Source: CAZHMN01 sp964533705
Lineage (GTDB): Bacteria > Electryoneota > B3-LCP
Assembly (NCBI GenBank): GCA_964533705.1
Contig: CAZHMN010000137.1
Coordinates: forward strand, 1 to 5,142
Length of the DNA: 5,142 nucleotides
Direction: 5' to 3'
This document shows, piece after piece, positions 1 through 5,142 of the stretch; position 1 is the first letter of the stretch; the number at the start of each line of letters is the position of its first letter. The notes below the pieces were generated by a model. That model was not told the origin of the DNA. It saw only the letters and a list, made by a program, of their open reading frames with translations, and made no database searches. The position numbers and the translations under genes are program-made.

Positions 1-1403
1 GGGCCCCACCAGACGCCCAGCACCAGCGTGGGTATGACGAAGATCAGGGTGAGCAGGGAAAGGCCAAAGGACATGGGGATGGGTTTGGCGGCTTCTTCTT
101 CAGGTTCGTAGATGAACATGTCGCGCATGATGCGCACGTAGTACACCAGACTGATCACGCTGTTGGCCACGCCGATCAGAGCCAGGCCCCACATATTTTC
201 GACGATCAATGCCTTGAAGAGGTAGAATTTACCGATGAAACCGGCCAGCGGTGGCAGTCCCGTCAGCGAAAAGAGAAAGACCGAGAGCGCCACGGCCAGA
301 GCGGGTGAGGTTTTCCCCAGCCCTTTGATGTGAGTCGTCTCTTCACCGCCCAGGAATCGCCCGGCGGCGTCCACCACCAAAAAGGCTCCCAGATTCATGA
401 ACAGGTACACCACCAGGTAGAACAGCACCGCCTGGTAAGCATCAGCGGTCCCGGCGGCGAAACCCATCAGGATATAACCTGCGTGAGCGATTGAACTGTA
501 TGCTAACAGTCTCTTCAGGTTGATCTGATGGAGCGCTCCCAGGTTGCCGAAGGTCATGGTGAGGGCGGCGGCGACCGAAAACAGGAAGCGGGCGTCCATG
601 TTCAGGAATTCCGCCGGCGCGGCGAAGACGTCCATCATGCGGAAAAGCGCGGCGAAACCAGCAGCCTTGGGCGCCACCGAGAAGAAAGCGGTGATGGGCG
701 TGGGTGATCCTTCATAAACGTCCGGGCACCAGAAGTGGAAGGGCACCATAGCGATCTTGTATCCCAATCCGGCAAGAACCAGGGCTATCGCCACTAAGAA
801 TGCTGGGGCGGAAAAATCCGCAGCGGCGAAATAGGCTGCCATTTCGGATATGGAAGTCGCTCCGCACAGACCATAGAGAATGGAAAAACCATAAAGCATA
901 ACGCCCGTGGAAACGGCGCCGAAAATCACGTACTTCAAGGAAGCTTCTGCAGAACGGGAGTCGCCGCGATGGTAGCCGGCCAGGATGTAGGAGGGGATGG
1001 AAACGAGTTCGATGGCGACGATCAAGGTTACGATGTCGGCCGATCCCGCCAGGAGGAACATACCCAGAACGCTGCAGAGCAGCAGCAAGTAGGGTTCGCC
1101 CTGCTTCTTGAAGGTGAACAGGGTCATGGCCATGGCCAGAAAGACCGCCAGCGAAAAGAACACTTTAAAGAAGACAGCGACGCCGTCGCCGATTACGGCT
1201 CCGAAGAGGTAGCTGCCCGGCTTGGCACCGATATTGACGGTCAGGACGATCAAACCGGCCAGGAGCACCATGCTGCCCCAGCCGATGCCCAGGGCTGAAC
1301 TGTTCTTGCGTATCAAGTCGCGGATGATCAGCACCAGGATGCCGATGACCAGGGTCAGCTCCGGGATGAAGGAGGTGAAGTTAAGTTGGCTGTAGTCAAT
1401 CAT
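1..1403 (-). CDS. nuoN: NADH-quinone oxidoreductase subunit N (NuoN), 3' end cut by window edge
   Basis: This is a proton-translocating, antiporter-like membrane subunit of respiratory complex I, which couples NADH to quinone electron transfer to proton export across the inner membrane. The window holds 467 codons plus two bases. The family usually has about 480-500 residues, so only the last few tens are missing. Seen in the translation: many hydrophobic helices; IELVSIPSYIL with the TM5 glutamate at E132; SLKYVIFGA with K157; GYKIAMVPFHFWCPDVYEG at about 214-232 with K216 and H224; SVAPKAAGF with K246; LKRLLAYSSIAHAGY at about 296-310; and LPPLAGFIGKFYLF with K392. These match the charged residues of the proton path known in E. 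coli NuoN. The ATG at 1403 gives a normal N-terminus (MIDYSQLNFTSFIPEL), but no clear Shine-Dalgarno precedes it. The upstream gene is a lipoprotein rather than nuoM, which is unusual. Other antiporter-like subunits (NuoM, NuoL, MrpD) fit the motifs less well. Confidence 0.95.
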   Translation of the reverse strand, partial: MIDYSQLNFTSFIPELTLVIGILVLIIRDLIRKNSSALGIGWGSMVLLAGLIVLTVNIGAKPGSYLFGAVIGDGVAVFFKVFFSLAVFLAMAMTLFTFKKQGEPYLLLLCSVLGMFLLAGSADIVTLIVAIELVSIPSYILAGYHRGDSRSAEASLKYVIFGAVSTGVMLYGFSILYGLCGATSISEMAAYFAAADFSAPAFLVAIALVLAGLGYKIAMVPFHFWCPDVYEGSPTPITAFFSVAPKAAGFAALFRMMDVFAAPAEFLNMDARFLFSVAAALTMTFGNLGALHQINLKRLLAYSSIAHAGYILMGFAAGTADAYQAVLFYLVVYLFMNLGAFLVVDAAGRFLGGEETTHIKGLGKTSPALAVALSVFLFSLTGLPPLAGFIGKFYLFKALIVENMWGLALIGVANSVISLVYYVRIMRDMFIYEPEEEAAKPIPMSFGLSLLTLIFVIPTLVLGVWWG

Positions 1404-1514
1404 GATGGTTTACTATATTACTTCAGGTTCACTTTATGATTCATAACTACCAATTGCAAATTGATATACTGTTAAGCAGTAATGTTATATGACATAGGAT
1501 GGACACAGATGTAG
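1404..1514 (-). promoter_or_regulatory. AT-rich intergenic gap upstream of nuoN with two small inverted repeats
   Basis: This 111-base gap lies between the lipoprotein stop codon and the nuoN ATG and is clearly more AT-rich than the flanking genes. It contains the inverted repeat CAATT-GCA-AATTG at 1451-1463 and a small hairpin TACTG-TTAAG-CAGTA at 1467-1481. Read on the minus strand, TTGCAA is followed 17 bases later by TAAAGT, a weak match to a sigma-70-type promoter. No stem followed by a T-run is seen, so there is no supported intrinsic terminator. A promoter or operator serving nuoN is plausible because of the gap length and composition, but this is inference. Confidence 0.3.
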
Positions 1515-2861
1515 TTAATACCCCTCCGGATATTGCAGCCACTGCCAGCGAATTCCAACCGAGGACCGCCCCGTGTAGTCCGGCGGATTGATTTGTAAAT
1601 CAGTGACCTTCTCGCCCTGGTAATATAGCGACGTTTTTTTGGGCGATGGAGTATAGAAGGTCAAACCTATCAGGTCGGATGCTGTGAACTCCATTTCGGG
1701 ATTCAAAGGATCACGAACCGCTTCGACCTCGATCAGGTATTCCCCGTCCTCCTCTTCGTATCGCCAGTCAATCAGCCGCGTCATCAGGTTGTAGTCCAGC
1801 AGGCGGGTTGTCGTGGTGATAAAAATCTCACCATCGTCGAACCGCTCGGCCAGCATTTCCAGTTTATCCCGCGTAACTTCCGGAAGATAGTCGTCGAAGC
1901 GATCGTTGGCGCCGAAATGGGTGTAGATGATCTGGTAACCGCCCGCCTCGATTAGTTTATCGAGGTTTTTAGCCTCAATCTGGTCGGCTAAATATTCAAC
2001 GTCCACGCCGTACTGCGAAACGTCACCGTCGTCATTGATGAAGCGCCGGAAGCGCCAGAAATTCAGGCCGTCATCAAGGGTGAACTGATCAAGAAGCCGG
2101 CTATTGGTCATCAAGTCCGGACGGCCGGTGCGCACCCATTCCTTGAGCGAGAACAGGAATTCGTAAACCCCCCAGGCGGCATCCTTGATGCCAGCCGTCC
2201 GATCCATTGACACCCGGTGAGTGACGTTCCAGGTTTCAATATAGCGAATCCCAAAATCCTTCAATAGAAACGAATGGTACTCCGGAGTGGATGGATTGTC
2301 ACCCCGCTCATAGGATTGCCTCCCCAGGCACTGGGTATTGTTGAAATTACCGTGATTGACCCAGGCGGGAACGCTCAAATCGTTCTGTTCGAAGTAACGA
2401 GCTGCTTTCTCCGCCATCCAGGTTTCGAACTGGTACTCTTTGCTGTTGAAATCCCCGTAGGTGTGAAGGCAATCAATATAGCCCGAACGAATAAAATCAT
2501 TGATAACCCGCGCCGCAACGGAATCTACCGCTCCCGAAGAATCGAACACAGTAAAATTCGACAGACCGCTGAAATCGTAGAACCAGAAGCTAGCCCCCAC
2601 TTCCAACCCCAAACCGGTTCCCCAGCGCGTGTCCCGCCGGGTGCACAGGTACTCCTGTATGGTCAGGAACTCTGCGACGCTGTCGGTGCCGTCTATATCG
2701 CTGGACAGAGCCAGACCGGCTCGGTATGGATAGGGGAAACGGCGCAGTGAAATGTCATCTTCGGCACAACCCTGAAAAAGAACGAGGAATATTAGAGCAA
2801 TAAAAAGAGTTGTTAGTTTCAATAAAATGCCTAAAACTGGTTCAGAGCCGACAGCTCGCAT
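1515..2861 (-). CDS. Putative lipoprotein with polysaccharide deacetylase-like (NodB/CE4-like) domain
   Basis: The product is 448 residues and has no close family that I recognise with certainty. Residues 14-31 form a hydrophobic signal peptide ending LVLFQG before C32, an atypical lipobox with F at -3 and Q at -2. It is therefore probably exported and lipid-anchored. Residues about 45-360 look like a deacetylase-type beta/alpha barrel: AGLALSSDIDGTD at 48-60 resembles the metal-binding aspartate motif, CLHTYGDF at 131-138 and VNHGNFNN at 168-175 offer histidines H133 and H170, and IIYTHFGAN at 311-319 resembles the late LxH motif. The usual HxxxH motif of CE4 enzymes is not apparent. Residues about 365-448 look beta-rich, like an accessory domain. 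The ATG at 2861 has AGGAAG seven bases upstream. A TTG at 2822 would give a more compact signal peptide beginning MKLTTLFIAL. Base use is visibly less GC-rich than in the neighbours. Role in envelope or exopolysaccharide processing is inferred; a non-catalytic barrel protein is an alternative. Confidence 0.6.
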   Translation of the reverse strand: MRAVGSEPVLGILLKLTTLFIALIFLVLFQGCAEDDISLRRFPYPYRAGLALSSDIDGTDSVAEFLTIQEYLCTRRDTRWGTGLGLEVGASFWFYDFSGLSNFTVFDSSGAVDSVAARVINDFIRSGYIDCLHTYGDFNSKEYQFETWMAEKAARYFEQNDLSVPAWVNHGNFNNTQCLGRQSYERGDNPSTPEYHSFLLKDFGIRYIETWNVTHRVSMDRTAGIKDAAWGVYEFLFSLKEWVRTGRPDLMTNSRLLDQFTLDDGLNFWRFRRFINDDGDVSQYGVDVEYLADQIEAKNLDKLIEAGGYQIIYTHFGANDRFDDYLPEVTRDKLEMLAERFDDGEIFITTTTRLLDYNLMTRLIDWRYEEEDGEYLIEVEAVRDPLNPEMEFTASDLIGLTFYTPSPKKTSLYYQGEKVTDLQINPPDYTGRSSVGIRWQWLQYPEGY

Positions 2862-2868
2862 GATGCCA

Positions 2869-2874
2869 CTTCCT
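2869..2874 (-). promoter_or_regulatory. Ribosome binding site of the deacetylase-like lipoprotein gene
   Basis: The minus strand reads AGGAAG, then seven bases, then the ATG at 2861. This good Shine-Dalgarno match favours the 448-residue start over the internal TTG at 2822. The first two bases of the site lie in the arm of the small hairpin CTGCA-CA-TGCAG at 2873-2884, so folding could partly mask it. Confidence 0.55.
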
Positions 2875-2884
2875 GCATGTGCAG
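2873..2884. repeat. Small perfect inverted repeat at the lipoprotein ribosome binding site
   Basis: The 12-base palindrome CTGCATGTGCAG sits in the 69-base gap between the transporter stop codon and the lipoprotein ATG. It is too short, and lacks the T-run, to be a terminator. The rest of the gap (2862-2930) shows no other supported element. Confidence 0.35.
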
Positions 2885-2930
2885 AAACGTCAACCTACCA
2901 TCTTAGAACAAATGCCGTAAATAGGCTTGT

Positions 2931-4808
2931 TCAACCGATCCAACCCATGGCGAACAACAGCGTGATGAAGATCCCCATCAGGCTCTCCCCAGCGATGATG
3001 CCCGAAGCGACCGGAATGGTGTACTTTTCGGCGATGGCGGGTCTTCTCTTCTCGATGACCAGGGCAATCAAACCGCCCAGGAACATGGACAGTGAATACC
3101 AGAAGTGAAACGTCCAGGCCAGGCCGAGTCCCATCGCCGAGGGGATGTACTTGCGTTTGTCGGGAAAGGCCTTCTCCAGAATGGGGAGAATGATCCCCAC
3201 CAGACCTCCGATGACCAGCGCCCAGCGGGCCGTGGGATGGAGCGACTCAAAGCCGTTGGAGAGCAGCTTCGCCACCGAGGCCCAGACCTGCGCCGCCGGA
3301 GCGGGAAACTTATCCGAACCCAACACCTCCACGGTGGGCACGATCAGGTAAAACGCCGGAACGATGACAATCGTGCCTGAAAAGATACCAAAAAATTGCG
3401 CCAGAAACTGCAACCGGGGATTGGCGCCGAGCTGATAGCCGCTCTTCAGGTCGGTCAACAGGTCGGCTGAGGAATCGGCGACGCCGGCGGTGATGCAGGC
3501 GGTCATGAGGTTGACGTTCATCTGTCTGGGAGCGATGGCTCCGTAGAAAAGCTGGGTGATCTTGCCCATGGCTCCAACCGGCGTCGTATCCGTTTCACCC
3601 GTCGCCCGGCAGGCCACCAGAGCCAGGAAAAATGACATAATGATGGCCAGAATCGCCATCCAGACGGCCACGCCGAAATAGACATGAATCAGGTAAACCA
3701 CGCCGATACCCCCCAGTGTCATACCCCACATGAACCAGGAGCCGGGCACTTCGATCCTGTCCATCTTCTCCAGAATGGGATCACGGGTGATCTGCCGTTT
3801 GGAAAAGATCGCTCCGATACCCGAAAAGGCCCGCAGTGCCGTTCGCCACTGCAGCCCGAATGATAAAAGCCCCGACGTTACCATGCAGGCGGCGCCGCCC
3901 CACAACGTCCATGAAACCAAGCTGCGGTAGCCCAATTCTTCAATGACGCCCAGGTGCACCATCCAGGGTGCGGCCACGCCCCAGCAGAGAATCCCGCCCA
4001 GTAGAATTGACCAGGCCACGCGAAAGCCCATAATCGCTCCGGCGGCCACAAGGAGAATGCTGTTATCCCAGGCGATGGTGTATTGCGCCAGCCGCGATCC
4101 GAAGAGGTAAAACTGCGCCGGAATCCATCCCAACCCGTCCCTGATGATGGCGACGATACCGCCAATTCCACCGGCGATAAATAAAGCCTTAGCGCTGTCC
4201 CGGCCCGCGTTGGCATCCTTGATCTCGGCATGTTCGGAGGAGCCGCTGGGCATGCCGTGCAGACTCTTCAGCGTTTCCGCGGCGGCGATGCCGGAGGGGA
4301 ATTTGAGCCGCTCGATGTTGATCATCTGCCGCTTCATGGGAATGGCCAGGCTGACGCCCAGCACAGCCAGAAAAAAGACCCAAGCAGTCAGCACGCCGTA
4401 GGGCACATGCACGCCGTTGATCAGCAGGTAGGCGCTGATGGCCGAGACCAGCGTGCCGCCGGTGGAATATCCCGCCGAGCTGGCGGTGGATTGCATGGCG
4501 TTATTTTCAAGGATCGTGAAATCGGTCCTAAAGATGCCGGGCAGTAGCTTGCGAAACGTTTTCCAGATGGTGAAGGAGAGAATGCAAGCCGTTATGGCCA
4601 CGCCCAAACCCCAGCCGGTTTTCAGCCCGATGTAGAGATTGGATAGCGACATGAAACCGCCCAGAAACGACCCCATGATAACCGCCCTCAGGGTGAGCTG
4701 CACCATGGAATCGCCGCGGCCGGTGTAAACGTTTAGAAACCACTCACGCTCTAATTCTTCCGGGGTTTGCCGGTGGGGTTTATCGGTCAAATTCGTTCCA
4801 GGTTGCAA
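2931..4808 (-). CDS. OPT superfamily oligopeptide (or metal-chelate) transporter
   Basis: This is a polytopic inner-membrane transporter of the OPT superfamily, whose members import oligopeptides or metal-chelate complexes by proton-coupled symport. The substrate cannot be read from the sequence. At up to 625 residues it is full length for bacterial members. Recognised blocks: LTLRAVIMGSFLGG (38-51), SNLYIGLKTGWGLGVAITA (56-74), ENNAMQSTASSAGYSTGGT (101-119), FPSGIAAAETLKSL (170-183), ATGETDTTPVGAMGKITQL (402-420), ADSSADLLTDLKSGYQLGA (444-462) and SGIIAGESLMG (602-612). Roughly fourteen to sixteen hydrophobic helices can be discerned, with a polar loop at about 184-206. The farthest possible start is a TTG at 4808, because an in-frame TGA lies two codons before it. 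That TTG lies inside a short repeat and has no ribosome binding site, so the TTG at 4790 (protein starting MTDKPHRQTPEELE) is equally or more likely. A later start at M35 would leave only three residues before the conserved LTLRAV block and looks less likely. The lipoprotein gene follows on the same strand after 69 bases. Confidence 0.92.
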   Translation of the reverse strand: MQPGTNLTDKPHRQTPEELEREWFLNVYTGRGDSMVQLTLRAVIMGSFLGGFMSLSNLYIGLKTGWGLGVAITACILSFTIWKTFRKLLPGIFRTDFTILENNAMQSTASSAGYSTGGTLVSAISAYLLINGVHVPYGVLTAWVFFLAVLGVSLAIPMKRQMINIERLKFPSGIAAAETLKSLHGMPSGSSEHAEIKDANAGRDSAKALFIAGGIGGIVAIIRDGLGWIPAQFYLFGSRLAQYTIAWDNSILLVAAGAIMGFRVAWSILLGGILCWGVAAPWMVHLGVIEELGYRSLVSWTLWGGAACMVTSGLLSFGLQWRTALRAFSGIGAIFSKRQITRDPILEKMDRIEVPGSWFMWGMTLGGIGVVYLIHVYFGVAVWMAILAIIMSFFLALVACRATGETDTTPVGAMGKITQLFYGAIAPRQMNVNLMTACITAGVADSSADLLTDLKSGYQLGANPRLQFLAQFFGIFSGTIVIVPAFYLIVPTVEVLGSDKFPAPAAQVWASVAKLLSNGFESLHPTARWALVIGGLVGIILPILEKAFPDKRKYIPSAMGLGLAWTFHFWYSLSMFLGGLIALVIEKRRPAIAEKYTIPVASGIIAGESLMGIFITLLFAMGWIG

Positions 4809-4812
4809 GTTT
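4802..4812. repeat. Direct repeat GTTGCAAGTTT, copy 1
   Basis: These 11 bases recur exactly at 4834-4844, 32 bases further on. This copy overlaps the farthest possible start codon of the OPT gene at 4808-4806, which makes that start suspect. Confidence 0.6.
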
Positions 4813-4814
4813 CA

Positions 4815-4826
4815 AGCCGTAAGGCT
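4815..4826. repeat. Small hairpin AGCC-GTAA-GGCT
   Basis: A four-base-pair stem with a four-base loop. A second hairpin with the same arms but loop TCAC lies at 4924-4935. Both are associated with TAAGGCTC (4820-4827 and 4935-4942), so they are probably relics of one repeated unit. They are too weak to be terminators. Confidence 0.35.
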
Positions 4827-4830
4827 CTCA

Positions 4831-4865
4831 CGAGTTGCAAGTTTTCTGCACCGTAGTCGGGGTCG
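4831..4865. repeat. 35-base dispersed repeat, copy 1
   Basis: Bases 4831-4865, beginning CGAGTTGCAAGTTTT and ending AGTCGGGGTCG, align without gaps to 5087-5121 with 30 of 35 matches. All five differences are transitions. The 3' end of each copy leads into a GTCGGGGTC hairpin arm, so the repeated unit includes the hairpin start. It contains the second GTTGCAAGTTT copy (4834-4844). Confidence 0.65.
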
Positions 4866-4898
4866 CCGAGCGAAGCCCCCTTAGGGCCTGACCCCGAC
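4856..4898. repeat. Inverted repeat GTCGGGGTC / GACCCCGAC
   Basis: Nine perfectly complementary bases at 4856-4864 and 4890-4898 flank a 25-base interior. The interior holds a smaller stem, GCCC (4875-4878) with GGGC (4884-4887). No T-run follows on either strand, so an intrinsic terminator is not supported. If transcription of the OPT gene begins near 4956, this stem would lie in its 5' leader. Confidence 0.55.
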
Positions 4899-4923
4899 GG
4901 GGGAGTTACAGGATACAGCCAGA

Positions 4924-4935
4924 AGCCTCACGGCT
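4924..4935. repeat. Small hairpin AGCC-TCAC-GGCT
   Basis: Same stem arms as the hairpin at 4815-4826 with a different loop. An overlapping alternative stem, AGCCT (4924-4928) with AGGCT (4937-4941), is also possible. Confidence 0.3.
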
Positions 4936-4962
4936 AAGGCTCATCAAGCCGCTGAAAAATCC

Positions 4963-4990
4963 ATTAAATATAGGAAATTGAGATTGTAAA
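4963..4990 (-). promoter_or_regulatory. Candidate sigma-70-type promoter for the OPT gene
   Basis: On the minus strand, TTTACA (4990-4985) is followed after 16 bases by TTTAAT (4968-4963). Each hexamer matches five of six bases of the E. coli consensus, though the -10 lacks the important second-position A. It lies in an AT-rich island within otherwise GC-rich repeats. Transcription would begin near 4956 and give a leader of roughly 150-170 bases. The promoter rules of this organism are unknown. Confidence 0.28.
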
Positions 4991-5023
4991 GGCAAGGGGA
5001 AACTGGGGATTGAGCGGTTGGCC

Positions 5024-5051
5024 GAGAACAGAGAACAGAAGACAGAGAACA
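5024..5051. repeat. Heptamer tandem array, GAGAACA x4
   Basis: Four consecutive seven-base units: GAGAACA, GAGAACA, GAAGACA and GAGAACA, the third being a variant. It is non-coding in appearance and lies 21 bases from a second heptamer array of unrelated sequence. Confidence 0.7.
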
Positions 5052-5072
5052 GATGGGAGGATGTTTTGGTTA

Positions 5073-5100
5073 CGAGTGGCGAGTTGCGAGTTGCGAGTTT
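5073..5100. repeat. Heptamer tandem array, CGAGTTG x4
   Basis: Four consecutive seven-base units: CGAGTGG, CGAGTTG, CGAGTTG and CGAGTTT. The last two units overlap the start of the second 35-base dispersed repeat, which suggests that the dispersed repeat grew out of, or inserted beside, such an array. Confidence 0.65.
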
Positions 5101-5121
5101 TTTACGCCGCAGTCGGGGTCG
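5087..5121. repeat. 35-base dispersed repeat, copy 2
   Basis: This is the partner of 4831-4865 in the same orientation, with 30 of 35 bases identical. The two copies start 256 bases apart. It is again followed by a GTCGGGGTC hairpin, here with a much shorter loop. Confidence 0.65.
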
Positions 5122-5135
5122 TCTCTGACACCGAC
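5112..5135. repeat. Inverted repeat GTCGGGGTC / GACACCGAC
   Basis: The left arm at 5112-5120 is identical to that at 4856-4864. The right arm at 5127-5135 pairs except for one base, around a six-base loop. It is a shorter version of the hairpin at 4856-4898, lacking the interior insert. Confidence 0.5.
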
Positions 5136-5142
5136 GAGCAGG

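Larger units (their letters stand above)
4802..5142. repeat. Gene-free mosaic of short repeats upstream of the OPT gene
   Basis: No credible coding region is present from 4809 to the window end. The stretch instead contains at least three classes of repeated sequence: GTTGCAAGTTT-type direct repeats, two heptamer tandem arrays, and copies of a GTCGGGGTC inverted repeat, plus small AGCC-N4-GGCT hairpins. The overall look is that of dispersed intergenic repeats in a genome with many copies, but only two copies of the largest unit can be seen here. The right edge is cut by the window. Confidence 0.6.

Noticed and set aside
969..1298. Plus-strand open frame of 109 codons
   Set aside because: It lies wholly antisense to nuoN. 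Its product is a low-complexity Q/D/G/H-rich string, as expected from reading membrane-protein codons backwards.
2274..2750. Plus-strand open frame of 158 codons
   Set aside because: It is antisense to the lipoprotein gene, whose frame has a signal peptide, ribosome binding site and coherent domain. The antisense product shows no recognisable motif.
2827..3108. Plus-strand open frame spanning the lipoprotein-OPT junction
   Set aside because: It overlaps the ends of two well-supported minus-strand genes and has no recognisable domain.
3068..4743. Several further short open frames on both strands inside the OPT gene
   Set aside because: All are shadows in other frames of a gene with strong family motifs throughout; none has its own ribosome binding site and domain.
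1515..4808. A functional system linking the OPT transporter and the lipoprotein, such as uptake of cell-wall peptides
   Set aside because: Only same-strand adjacency supports it. There is no overlap, shared domain or further partner gene in the window, so it is not claimed.
4856..4898. Possible rho-independent terminator
   Set aside because: The stem is GC-rich but no run of T follows on either strand.
5024..5100. Possible CRISPR array
   Set aside because: The units are seven bases and directly adjacent, without spacers of 25-40 bases, and no cas gene is present.
4809..5142. Possible tRNA, riboswitch or small RNA gene
   Set aside because: No cloverleaf with a TTCGA-type T-loop and no known riboswitch core was found; the visible structure is explained by short repeats.

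Overview
The window is bacterial, moderately GC-rich and tightly packed. All three real genes lie on the minus strand, so transcription runs from right to left: OPT-family transporter (2931-4808), then a putative lipoprotein with a deacetylase-like fold (1515-2861), then nuoN (1403 leftwards, cut by the window edge). The phylum cannot be fixed from the sequence. A bacterial OPT transporter, an atypical lipobox, a 14-subunit-type complex I subunit and heptameric filler repeats between genes would suit an uncultivated Gram-negative lineage, for example in the FCB group or a delta-proteobacterium-like line. This is inference with low confidence.

Region by region: 1-1403 encodes nearly all of NuoN, a proton-pumping membrane subunit of respiratory complex I. 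1404-1514 is a 111-base AT-rich gap with two small inverted repeats and no obvious terminator. 1515-2861 encodes a 448-residue secreted, probably lipid-anchored protein whose DID and histidine motifs resemble the NodB/CE4 polysaccharide deacetylase fold, though it is far from canonical. 2862-2930 is a 69-base gap holding a good ribosome binding site partly inside a small hairpin. 2931-4808 encodes a full-length OPT superfamily transporter. 4809-5142 has no gene and is a mosaic of short direct repeats, two heptamer tandem arrays and two related hairpins, plus one possible promoter.

The three genes share a strand and have modest gaps, so co-transcription is possible, but they share no obvious pathway: peptide or chelate uptake, envelope glycan handling and respiration. 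The nuoN gene is not preceded by nuoM, its usual upstream neighbour. No complete new system is visible. The points most worth a second look are the repeat mosaic that reaches the 5' end of the transporter gene, the divergent deacetylase-like lipoprotein, and the displaced nuoN.
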